A stretch of DNA of 64,000 nt, from contig NZ_JANFYN010000006.1 of assembly GCF_024460475.1 (NCBI RefSeq), positions 12,141 through 76,140 of the forward strand, given 5' to 3'. A program made the translations under genes and the position numbers. The notes below the pieces were generated by a model, which worked only from the letters and a program-made list of their open reading frames with translations, was not told the origin of the DNA and did no database searches. The DNA is from Holdemanella sp. MSK.7.32. GTDB taxonomy: Bacteria; Bacillota_I; Bacilli_A; Erysipelotrichales; Erysipelotrichaceae. Below, piece after piece: positions 50,899 through 57,689 of the stretch (the stretch's first letter is position 1; each line of letters opens with the position of its first letter).

Positions 50899-50946
50899 AT
50901 GGCGCTAAGGCCGTTGTGTAATAATCAATGGCGCCAAGGCCGTTGT
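50899..50946. repeat. two 19-bp direct repeats, period 29 bp
   Basis: ATGGCGCTAAGGCCGTTGT at 50899-50917 and ATGGCGCCAAGGCCGTTGT at 50928-50946 differ at one base. They are GC-rich against an AT-rich background and sit between the MazF-like gene and its terminator. Confidence 0.95.
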
Positions 50947-50988
50947 TCATAAGTATATTAACATCTCATAACTCTAAAGTCAAAAGAT

Positions 50989-51480
50989 TTACTTTGTAAA
51001 TAATTCTATTAATTTATTATCAAGTATTGTCATGATTTCATCTGAAACTCTAATTTTTAAAATGGGATCATACTTGTTTATTGGTTTAAGAACTCTTAAT
51101 TTGCTGATTGTGGAGATATTTTGTACCATTGCATAGGAGTCAACACCCATTTTTTGATACATTTTGGCAATCAAAATAAACTTATTTGCATTATCTAACA
51201 TTGCTTTTTTCTCTTCATCTGTAACATTTTTAATGTTCTCTATGAATTCATTTAATTGTTTATCTAAGAAAGGGATTGCTTCATTAAGAAAAAAATTACC
51301 GATTGGAACATAATAAGGCTTATTTTTTGAACTTAATGGAATTACTGTTAGCACACCATTATTAGGTGAATCATTTTTCGTTAAAACGATAGCTAAATGT
51401 TTCCCCTTGATTTCACTACCCATAGATGGTGAAAATTCCACCATTACAACACTTCCGCGTTTAAATCTTTGAAATTTCAT
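50989..51480 (-). CDS. MazF/PemK-like toxin, no obvious antitoxin gene
   Basis: A 163-residue protein. The N-terminal half is PemK/MazF-like: RFKRGSVVMVEFSPSMGSEIKGKHLAIVLT, then VLTVIPLSSKNK (the runs are split here at 20). MazF proteins are sequence-specific endoribonucleases. It is longer than a standard MazF (about 110), with a helical C-terminal extension. No MazE-like gene precedes it; instead its ATG overlaps (ATGA) the stop of a short open remnant at 51477-51584. GAAGGAAAAATAAA precedes the ATG. A repeat-bearing RNA region follows directly. Confidence 0.8.
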   Translation of the reverse strand: MKFQRFKRGSVVMVEFSPSMGSEIKGKHLAIVLTKNDSPNNGVLTVIPLSSKNKPYYVPIGNFFLNEAIPFLDKQLNEFIENIKNVTDEEKKAMLDNANKFILIAKMYQKMGVDSYAMVQNISTISKLRVLKPINKYDPILKIRVSDEIMTILDNKLIELFTK

Positions 51481-51584
51481 TTTATTTTTCCTTCTTTAAT
51501 ACTTTCATATTCCATCTGAGCTACTGTATCCACTGTATGTTGACCTTTGTTATCCAGATACCTATATGTTTCCAGGTGTTTGTG
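51477..51584 (-). pseudogene. short reading-frame remnant coupled to the MazF-like gene
   Basis: On the minus strand an open frame of 35 codons lies between a TAA (51587-51585) and a TGA (51479-51477) that overlaps the toxin ATG. The peptide (HKHLETYRYLDNKG, then QHTVDTVAQMEYESIKEGKIK in two parts) looks like the end of a longer real protein but has no proper start. It may be the tail of a lost antitoxin or recombinase gene. Identity not assigned. Confidence 0.4.
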
Positions 51585-51722
51585 TTAATACATTAAAGGA
51601 TCAATTAGCACTATATATTATTTCACCTATATTCTACTAAAATCTTCGTTAGATAGATATTTTAAAATAAAGTGAATATTCGATGTTAAATTCATCTAAA
51701 TCAAATACGTATAACACAGTAC

Positions 51723-51754
51723 TTGACAATCCAAGGTAGTATGTATATCATAAT
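51723..51754 (+). promoter_or_regulatory. promoter and PadR-type dyad before the flavodoxin-padR operon
   Basis: TTGACA (51723-51728), 17-bp spacer, TATCAT (51746-51751). The -10 is covered by an imperfect palindrome, 51738-51754, with TATG-TATAT-CATA at its core. PadR regulators often bind such ATG/CAT dyads at their own promoters. Confidence 0.55.
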
Positions 51755-51772
51755 AGTGAACGGGGTGATATT

Positions 51773-52189
51773 ATGCAGCCAAGAGCGGTAATTTATTGTT
51801 CTAAGCATGGGGCGACAAAAGAATATGCGCAGTGTTTAGGTAAAAAAAAGAATCTTCCTGTGATTTCGATTGACCATATTTCGGGATACTCTTTCCAAAA
51901 TATTCCAGTGTATTTTTGTGGTTGGATTCGTAACGGAAAAATCATGGGGTTAAATAAAGCTTCGAAATTATTTATGTGTGTTCAGGTAATTGGTGTGGGT
52001 GCCATTGAATATAATGAGGCGTATGAATTGAAATTGAAATATAAGAATGGGATTATGAATCCAAACTTTAAGTATGTACAGTCGATTCGTAATCTTTCAT
52101 TGACAACTTTGGAAAAGATGTATGTAGATGTGTTTCAACCATCATTAATGGGAAAGAATAGGGGTGAAACGCATGAATACTCAATTTAA
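51773..52189 (+). CDS. Flavodoxin-like domain protein
   Basis: A 138-residue protein with a flavodoxin-like N-terminus (VIYCSKHGATKEYAQCLG, typical of the FMN phosphate loop in flavodoxin_5 proteins) and YFCGWIRNGKIMGLNKASK. It is shorter than most, and the later FMN loops are not clear. Its stop lies within the beginning of padR, so the two genes overlap. Function in redox signalling or as a menaquinone- or heme-related reductase cannot be decided. Preceded by GGGGTG. Confidence 0.7.
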   Translation: MQPRAVIYCSKHGATKEYAQCLGKKKNLPVISIDHISGYSFQNIPVYFCGWIRNGKIMGLNKASKLFMCVQVIGVGAIEYNEAYELKLKYKNGIMNPNFKYVQSIRNLSLTTLEKMYVDVFQPSLMGKNRGETHEYSI

Positions 52190-52487
52190 AAAAGGTGTTT
52201 TAGAGTTGATTGTATTAAAGGCTATTGTATCGGATGATCTATATGGGTATCAGCTTGTGTCTCGTATCAACGAGGTAATTCAAGTAAATGAAGGTACGAT
52301 TTATCCTTTGTTGAAGCGATTGTCGAACGATCGTTTGTTGGAGTCTTATTTAAAAGAATCTACGGAGGGTCCTCCAAGAAAGTATTATCATATCACAAAT
52401 TTAGGACTTGAAAGATATGATGCATTATTATCGGAGTGGACGGATTTTTCAGATAGTGTAAATGCATATTTGAAAGGAGTGGAGTAG
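52173..52487 (+). CDS. PadR-family transcriptional regulator
   Basis: A 104-residue winged-helix protein: FKKGVLELIVLKAI, DDLYGYQLVSRI, NEGTIYPLLKRL, PPRKYYHITNLG. These are the classic PadR N-terminal blocks, and the short C-terminal helix is for dimerisation. GGGGTGAAAC precedes the ATG at 52173, inside the flavodoxin-like gene. It is followed within two bases by a DUF1700 protein, the usual PadR-DUF1700 pair for envelope stress. Confidence 0.94.
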   Translation: MNTQFKKGVLELIVLKAIVSDDLYGYQLVSRINEVIQVNEGTIYPLLKRLSNDRLLESYLKESTEGPPRKYYHITNLGLERYDALLSEWTDFSDSVNAYLKGVE

Positions 52488-52488
52488 A

Positions 52489-53376
52489 GTGTTAAAAAAG
52501 GAATTTTTGGATGTTTTAAATCAAAAGTTATCATTGATTAGCGATAAAGAAAGAGAAGACATCGTATTAGAATATGGAACGTATATTGATGACAAGATTG
52601 CCAGTGGTGTTGCAGAAGAAGAGGCGGTTGCTGGTTTTGGCGATGTGGATGAGTTGGTAAAAGATATTCTAGATGCTTATAAGATCAATACGGATTCAAT
52701 GGATCCATTTTCAAATCGTGCAGATAAAACGATTGATAAGGTGTATGCCAAGGTTGAGGAATTGTTTTCTAAGCTTGGTAATTTTTCGATGAATGAAATT
52801 TTTCACATCTTATTTGATGCGATTGTTTTAGTGTTGATTTTGTTGATTGGAAAAGTCATCGTGGTTGATATATTATGTCAATTTTTATTGTCTATGATTT
52901 TTTCATTCTTTGTCGGATTCTATATGATCACAGATTTTATGCTAAGTCTATGTCGCATACTATATTTATGTTTAGCCATTTATTTCTTTGTGAAAGTTAT
53001 GGCTAAAAGAGTGGAGCGTTATCGTTTGCATGCGCATAATGTGGGTGTGATGGATGATATCAAAGATACTTGGAATGATAATATTAAATCGAGTGATTTG
53101 CCTCCAACACCTGAGCGTCCTTTGTATCATGAAAGAAAGCCAAGACATCTTGAATCGGATGTCTTAAAGGTGATCTTAGTCTTGGCTATGATTCCTGTAG
53201 CGTGCGTTTTGATTGGTAGTGGTATTGGCTTAGTTGTATTAATATATGTAACTATTGTATATGCCACGACAAGTGCTGGATTATATTGTATGGATATTGC
53301 CTTTGTGTTAGGAAGTTTGGCAATACTATTGATGTTAGTTCGTGCTTGGCCTAAGAGGGTGGATACAAATGCGTAA
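52489..53376 (+). CDS. DUF1700-family membrane protein
   Basis: A 295-residue protein starting at GTG 52489. The N-terminal helix pair (FLDVLNQKLSLI, EREDIVLEYGTYIDDKIA) and FGDVDELVKDIL match DUF1700/HAAS-like domains. Four or five membrane segments follow in 105-175 and 225-285. Pairs of PadR and DUF1700 genes commonly respond to envelope stress or peptides. GAGTAGA-type purine stretch precedes the start. The next gene overlaps its end by eight bases. Confidence 0.82.
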   Translation: MLKKEFLDVLNQKLSLISDKEREDIVLEYGTYIDDKIASGVAEEEAVAGFGDVDELVKDILDAYKINTDSMDPFSNRADKTIDKVYAKVEELFSKLGNFSMNEIFHILFDAIVLVLILLIGKVIVVDILCQFLLSMIFSFFVGFYMITDFMLSLCRILYLCLAIYFFVKVMAKRVERYRLHAHNVGVMDDIKDTWNDNIKSSDLPPTPERPLYHERKPRHLESDVLKVILVLAMIPVACVLIGSGIGLVVLIYVTIVYATTSAGLYCMDIAFVLGSLAILLMLVRAWPKRVDTNA

Positions 53377-53839
53377 GTTAGGTGTATTGTTGGTTGTTTC
53401 AATCTTATTATTTGTGTTTGGCTGTGGAACTTTTGTATATGAATTGAGTCAAATTAGTCCAAATCAAATTGATTTGTCAAAAGAAACGCAGACTATGACA
53501 ACGACAATGCCAGATCGTTGTCGTTTGTATACAAAAACGTATTTAAGTTCGGTTGGCGATGTACGTGTTGTTGTGGATGAGATGGTGGAAGATAATCAAT
53601 TACCGAATAATTCATTGGTGATCACATATCCTAAAATGCTTCATGTTGTGCAGGATGGGGATCAATTGGATTTACAGATGGATGATTATGAAATGTCAAA
53701 GAATCTTCAAACCATTTTTGATACGTTCAAATCGAAGAGTTATGATGAGTATTGTGCAAAGAATGGTGAAATTCATGTAAGTCTTCGATATGGCAAGGCA
53801 TTAAAGGATAAAATTACATTGGTGGATGACTACTATTAA
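53369..53839 (+). CDS. Exported lipoprotein-like or membrane-anchored protein
   Basis: A 156-residue protein starting MRKLGVLLVVSILLFVFGCG, a signal segment with a possible lipobox (FGCG). The rest is a soluble, beta-rich external domain. It belongs to the padR-DUF1700 operon and probably senses or protects at the envelope. No family is recognised. GAGGGTGG precedes the ATG at 53369; the start overlaps the DUF1700 stop. Confidence 0.7.
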   Translation: MRKLGVLLVVSILLFVFGCGTFVYELSQISPNQIDLSKETQTMTTTMPDRCRLYTKTYLSSVGDVRVVVDEMVEDNQLPNNSLVITYPKMLHVVQDGDQLDLQMDDYEMSKNLQTIFDTFKSKSYDEYCAKNGEIHVSLRYGKALKDKITLVDDYY

Positions 53840-53864
53840 GGAACAGTTTATACTGTTTCTTTTT
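53840..53864 (+). terminator. terminator of the padR operon
   Basis: GGAACAG (53840-53846) pairs with CTGTTTC (53853-53859) with one G-T pair, then five T. Confidence 0.7.
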
Positions 53865-53879
53865 GATTTTTAACAAGTG

Positions 53880-53894
53880 TGTTAAAATACTGTT
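53880..53894 (+). promoter_or_regulatory. extended -10 promoter, leaderless arrangement
   Basis: TGT-TAAAAT (TG at 53880-53881, hexamer 53883-53888) is an extended -10. Six bases later is the ATG at 53895. No good -35 and no ribosome site are seen. Confidence 0.55.
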
Positions 53895-54038
53895 ATGGTG
53901 AAAAATAATAGAGACTGGAGTCGTTTGTTGAGAATGATTCTGGTGGATGATAAAAAGAAGTCAAATTCGCTAAGGAATTTAAAAAGGGATAAAGTGACAA
54001 ATACGCCTTTACGTAGAAAGCAGGATGTGAAACGATGA
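53895..54038 (+). CDS. 47-residue basic protein coupled to the AarF-like kinase
   Basis: Small open frame MVKNNRDWSRLLRMILVDD, then a Lys/Arg-rich tail ending RRKQDVKR. Its TGA overlaps the ATG of the kinase gene (ATGA, 54035-54038). The overlap and the promoter at 53883 support real translation. It has no recognised domain and no signal peptide; strongly basic. Confidence 0.6.
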   Translation: MVKNNRDWSRLLRMILVDDKKKSNSLRNLKRDKVTNTPLRRKQDVKR

Positions 54039-55630
54039 GTGATACGAATACGATGTCAACGAGTGCAAGGTTTGCGCAGATTGTATCTATATTAAGAAAA
54101 CATCATATCCAAAAGGGAATGGATCCCGTTAAGTTTCGTATGATACTTGAAGACTTGGGTCCTACTTTCGTTAAGATTGGACAAATTATGTCGACAAGAC
54201 AGGATCTGTTTTCTGAGCGTTATTGTAAAGAGTTGATGAAGCTTCGCTCGCAGGCAAGTCCCATGCCTTTTTCTATGGTTGAACAAATCATTCAAGAGAC
54301 GTATGGCGATTTATTTCAAGAAGAGTTTGAAAGTATTGATGAGATTTGTCTAGGTTCAGCATCAATTGCGCAGGTGCATGCAGCTACTTTGAAGTCGAAA
54401 GAAAGAGTTGTGCTTAAGATTCAGCGCCCTAAGATTTATGAGTGGATGGAACGGGATGTGGCCTTGTTAAGAAAGGCTGTTAAGATATTGAATCTTTCAG
54501 ATATTGTATCAAGCGTAGTGGATCTAGATATGGTCATCGATGAATTTTGGACAACCGCAAAACAGGAGATGGATTTTACGATTGAGGCTCAATTTGCGAA
54601 ACGCTTTAAGAATGATTATAAGGATTGTAAGTTTATTGATGCGCCAAAGATTTATGATGAATATACAAGAAAGAATATTCTGGTGATGGAATATGTGGAT
54701 GGCATTGAGATCAATGATTCAAAAAAATTAGATGAACTGGGCTATGATCGTAGTGAGATAGCGGATAAATTGGCATTTAATTATATTTCACAGATTATTG
54801 AAAATGGTTTCTTTCATGCGGATCCACATTCGGGAAACCTAAGAATTCGTGATAATCAAATCGTATGGATTGATTTTGGTATGATGGGCACTTTAGATGC
54901 GAATGAACGTGAAACGATGAAGGAGGCTGTTCGTGCCATTGCCTTGAGGGATACACAAAAGTTAGTGGATTGTATCTTGATGATAGGGGATTGTAAAAAG
55001 GAGATTGATTATACGGCTTTTTGTGCGGATATGGATCGTTTTGTGAATCAATATTTAAGTGTTCCATATTCAGAAATTGATGTTGCCAAACTGATTCAGG
55101 ATATGTTTTCAATTTGTCATGTATATTCGATTTCTTTGCCTAAAGGCATTAGTATGTTAGCTCGTTCTATGATGACGATTGAAGGAACGTTAACGGCTTT
55201 AGATCCGAATATGAATACGATGAAGATTGCGATGAGTCATAAGTCAAGTTTGACAAAAATTGATTGGGAGAAAGAAATCAAGTCGGGATTTAAGCGTAGT
55301 ATTGATGCGCTTTCTCGTTCGGTTGATATTCCTGTGCAGGCAAGCGATGTGTTGAAGATGGTTCAAAGAGGACAGATCAAGGTCAATTTGAATCTAATGG
55401 GTTCTCAAGCTCCACTTGCCAAGATTGATCAGATGGTGAATCGTTTGATTGTATGTGTGTTGATTGCCGCTTTGGTTGTGGGTTCAAGTTTGATTTGTAC
55501 GACAAAGATGAAGCCGATGATTATGGGAATACCGGCACTAGGATTTTTTGGGTACATCATTGCGATTGGGATGAGTGTATGGTTGTTTTTTAAGATGTTA
55601 TTTTTGCATCGAAAAAACAAGTCTTTTTAA
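54035..55630 (+). CDS. AarF/UbiB/ABC1-family atypical kinase
   Basis: A 531-residue protein. The KxGQ motif is FVKIGQIMSTRQDL, the Ala-rich loop SASIAQVHAA, the ion-pair Lys in VVLKIQRP, the catalytic FFHADPHSGN and the metal-binding WIDFGMMG. Two C-terminal membrane helices (about 470-525) anchor it. The family acts as an ATPase in isoprenoid lipid or quinone metabolism; here the role is unknown, as no ubiquinone genes are near. It starts in the overlap with the 47-codon gene and is followed by lspA after 11 bases. Confidence 0.92.
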   Translation: MSDTNTMSTSARFAQIVSILRKHHIQKGMDPVKFRMILEDLGPTFVKIGQIMSTRQDLFSERYCKELMKLRSQASPMPFSMVEQIIQETYGDLFQEEFESIDEICLGSASIAQVHAATLKSKERVVLKIQRPKIYEWMERDVALLRKAVKILNLSDIVSSVVDLDMVIDEFWTTAKQEMDFTIEAQFAKRFKNDYKDCKFIDAPKIYDEYTRKNILVMEYVDGIEINDSKKLDELGYDRSEIADKLAFNYISQIIENGFFHADPHSGNLRIRDNQIVWIDFGMMGTLDANERETMKEAVRAIALRDTQKLVDCILMIGDCKKEIDYTAFCADMDRFVNQYLSVPYSEIDVAKLIQDMFSICHVYSISLPKGISMLARSMMTIEGTLTALDPNMNTMKIAMSHKSSLTKIDWEKEIKSGFKRSIDALSRSVDIPVQASDVLKMVQRGQIKVNLNLMGSQAPLAKIDQMVNRLIVCVLIAALVVGSSLICTTKMKPMIMGIPALGFFGYIIAIGMSVWLFFKMLFLHRKNKSF

Positions 55631-55641
55631 AGGGGAAGTAT

Positions 55642-56136
55642 ATGAAAAAAGGTAAAACTACAGTGGCTTCACTATTGATTGTGTTGGTCACTTTGGGACT
55701 AGATCAATGGACAAAGTGGGCTATTGAGAAGTCTATCGCATTAAATGATACGGTTGAAATGATCAATCATTTCTTTTATTTGACATATGTTCGAAATACA
55801 GGGGCAGGTTTTAGTATGTTTGCGGAAGCTGGAATGGGCTTCTTTGCCGCACTTACCATTATTGCCTTAGTAGGTATGGTATATATGTTTTTTAAAACGA
55901 ATGATTCGCGTTATCAGATTTGTTTGTCTTTAGTTTTTTCGGGAGCTATTGGAAACTTTATCGATCGTATGACGCTAGGCTTTGTAAGAGACTTTTTTAG
56001 TTTCTATATTTTTGGCTATCCATTTCCCGTATTTAATGTAGCAGATATCTGTATTACAGTGGGTATCGCATTAATATTAGTAAGTATGTTTATAGATGAT
56101 AAGAAGGAGCAAGAGAGATGGAAACAAGAATCTTAA
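55642..56136 (+). CDS. lspA: Lipoprotein signal peptidase
   Basis: Cleaves lipoprotein signal peptides before the lipid-modified cysteine. A 164-residue protein with four membrane helices. The catalytic Asp residues are in GNFIDRM and VFNVADICI. YVRNTGAGFSMF and LDQWTKWAI match the family. AAAGGGGAA precedes the ATG. It overlaps rluD by 19 bases, the usual lspA-rluD order. Confidence 0.97.
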   Translation: MKKGKTTVASLLIVLVTLGLDQWTKWAIEKSIALNDTVEMINHFFYLTYVRNTGAGFSMFAEAGMGFFAALTIIALVGMVYMFFKTNDSRYQICLSLVFSGAIGNFIDRMTLGFVRDFFSFYIFGYPFPVFNVADICITVGIALILVSMFIDDKKEQERWKQES

Positions 56137-57032
56137 AGATAGATGAAGACACTAAATTGGATCGTTTGGATAAGGTTCTTGCGGAAAAATTGGATTTTTC
56201 ACGTAAGAGAATTAAGGATTTATTGGACGAAGGAAATATCTTGGTCAATCAAAAGCTGATGAAGGCAAGTTATAAAGTTTGTGTAGGAGATGAAATCGAG
56301 GTTTCTATTCCTGAACTAGATTCTACGGAAGTTCTTCCTGAACCAATCGATTTGGATATTGTATATGAGGATCATGATATTATTGTGATCAATAAGCCAA
56401 AGGGCATGGTTGTGCATCCAGCTCCTGGTCATTATTCTGGAACTTTAGTGAATGCGTTGTTGTATCATTGTAAAGATTTGAGTGGTATTAATGGGGTGAT
56501 GCGTCCAGGCATTGTACATCGTATTGATAAGGATACGTCTGGATTATTGGTTGTTGCCAAGAATGATGTGGCCCATGAATCTTTAAGTCAGCAATTACAG
56601 GATAAAACGTGTCATCGTGAATATGTAGCTATTGTACATAATCCTTTTACGCACGAGCATGGTACGATTCATGCACCAATTGGTCGTGATGAAAAGGATC
56701 GTCAGAAAATGGCGGTTACCGCAAATAATTCGAAGGATGCGATTACGCATTTTACAGTATTGGAAAACTTCAAGAAATTTGCGTATATCAAATGTCAGTT
56801 AGAGACGGGTAGAACACATCAGATTCGTGTTCATATGCAGTATATTGAACATCCAATCGCAGGAGATCCTAAGTATGGTCCTAGAAAAACAATTCAGGCC
56901 AATGGTCAGTTGTTGCATGCGTGTGCGTTGGAATTTGTGCATCCTACGACAAAGGAAAAGATGCGTTTTGAGATTGGTTTAGAACCTACTTTTGAAAGAG
57001 TTTTAAATGAACTTAGAGAAGGGGAAGAATAA
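56118..57032 (+). CDS. rluD: Large-subunit rRNA pseudouridine synthase (RluD family)
   Basis: A 304-residue protein with an N-terminal S4 RNA-binding domain (RLDKVLAEKLDFSRKRIKDL) and a catalytic domain with VHRIDKDTSGLLVVAK (catalytic Asp) and ETGRTHQIRVHM. RluD family enzymes modify uridines in helix 69 or nearby. The start overlaps lspA, and the stop overlaps the deaminase start (TAATG). Confidence 0.95.
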   Translation: METRILKIDEDTKLDRLDKVLAEKLDFSRKRIKDLLDEGNILVNQKLMKASYKVCVGDEIEVSIPELDSTEVLPEPIDLDIVYEDHDIIVINKPKGMVVHPAPGHYSGTLVNALLYHCKDLSGINGVMRPGIVHRIDKDTSGLLVVAKNDVAHESLSQQLQDKTCHREYVAIVHNPFTHEHGTIHAPIGRDEKDRQKMAVTANNSKDAITHFTVLENFKKFAYIKCQLETGRTHQIRVHMQYIEHPIAGDPKYGPRKTIQANGQLLHACALEFVHPTTKEKMRFEIGLEPTFERVLNELREGEE

Positions 57033-57511
57033 TGCGTGATGATGTATTAAGTTGGGATCAATATTTTATGGGCATGGCTCATTTGAGTGCAATGCGTTCA
57101 AAGGATCCAAATACGCGTGTAGGAGCTTGTATAGTCAATCCTCAAAAAAGAGTGGTTGGACTTGGATACAATGGTTTTCCTTATGGGTGTGAAGATGAGG
57201 AGTTTCCTTGGGATCGAGATGGTGAATTTCTTGAAACTAAGTATCCTTATGTTGTGCATGCTGAATTAAATGCGATTTTAAATAGTATTCAAGATCTCCA
57301 TGGTTGTACTTTATATGTTTCATTATTTCCTTGTAACGAATGTGCAAAGGCCATTATTCAGGCTGGCATTTCTTGCGTAGTATATGAAAGTGATAAGTAT
57401 GATGGGACTGAAGGTAATATTGCCAGTAAGCGTATGTTTCATGAGGCGGGGGTAAAACTTGTACAGCTTCCTTATGAGATTGATGTAGAAACAAAAATCA
57501 GTGAGCGTTAA
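57032..57511 (+). CDS. dCMP deaminase (ComEB-like)
   Basis: A 159-residue zinc-dependent deaminase. The zinc and catalytic residues are VHAELNAI (HAE) and FPCNECAKAI (PCxxC). DPNTRVGACIV and GYNGFP match deoxycytidylate deaminases. It supplies dUMP for thymidylate synthesis. The ATG shares one base with the rluD stop. Ends in a terminator. Confidence 0.94.
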   Translation: MRDDVLSWDQYFMGMAHLSAMRSKDPNTRVGACIVNPQKRVVGLGYNGFPYGCEDEEFPWDRDGEFLETKYPYVVHAELNAILNSIQDLHGCTLYVSLFPCNECAKAIIQAGISCVVYESDKYDGTEGNIASKRMFHEAGVKLVQLPYEIDVETKISER

Positions 57512-57534
57512 GTCATCCAATTGGATGGCTTTTT
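57510..57534 (+). terminator. terminator after the dCMP deaminase
   Basis: AAGTCATCC (57510-57518) pairs with GGATGGCTT (57523-57531) with one G-T pair, around AATT, then T residues. Confidence 0.85.
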
Positions 57535-57689
57535 ATTTTAAAAGTAAACGTTGTAAACAAATGAAAATTGTGTAACAAAAAAGACAAAGTTATATGTTTT
57601 ATAACCACTTTCTAACCGTTAAAATTCTATACTTTATTTGTAGATGGGAAGGGTAACTATCTAAGAATAGAAAAGGAGGAAAATTGAAT

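Larger units (their letters stand above)
50859..50948 (-). ncRNA. candidate repeat-containing small RNA behind the MazF-like gene
   Basis: On the minus strand a promoter TTGACT (50983-50978), 17 bp, TATTAA-like hexamer TAATAT (50960-50955) would start an RNA near 50948. It contains two copies of a 19-base repeat (50946-50928 and 50917-50899) and ends in a terminator: AAAGTCACTGA pairs with TCAGTGGCTTT (50894-50867) followed by a U-rich tail. Length is about 90 nt. A 43-codon frame through the region is interrupted by the terminator and lacks a ribosome site, so a non-coding RNA is preferred. Confidence 0.5.

Noticed and set aside
50819..50950. A 43-codon minus-strand frame through the 19-bp repeats, resembling a type I toxin peptide
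   Set aside because: It begins four bases after the predicted -10, has no ribosome site, and is cut by a strong terminator in its middle.
50859..50960. Possible tracrRNA or CRISPR remnant because of the AAGGCCGTTGT repeats and terminator
   Set aside because: Only two copies, period 29 with similar spacer length by chance, no cas9 or other cas gene nearby.
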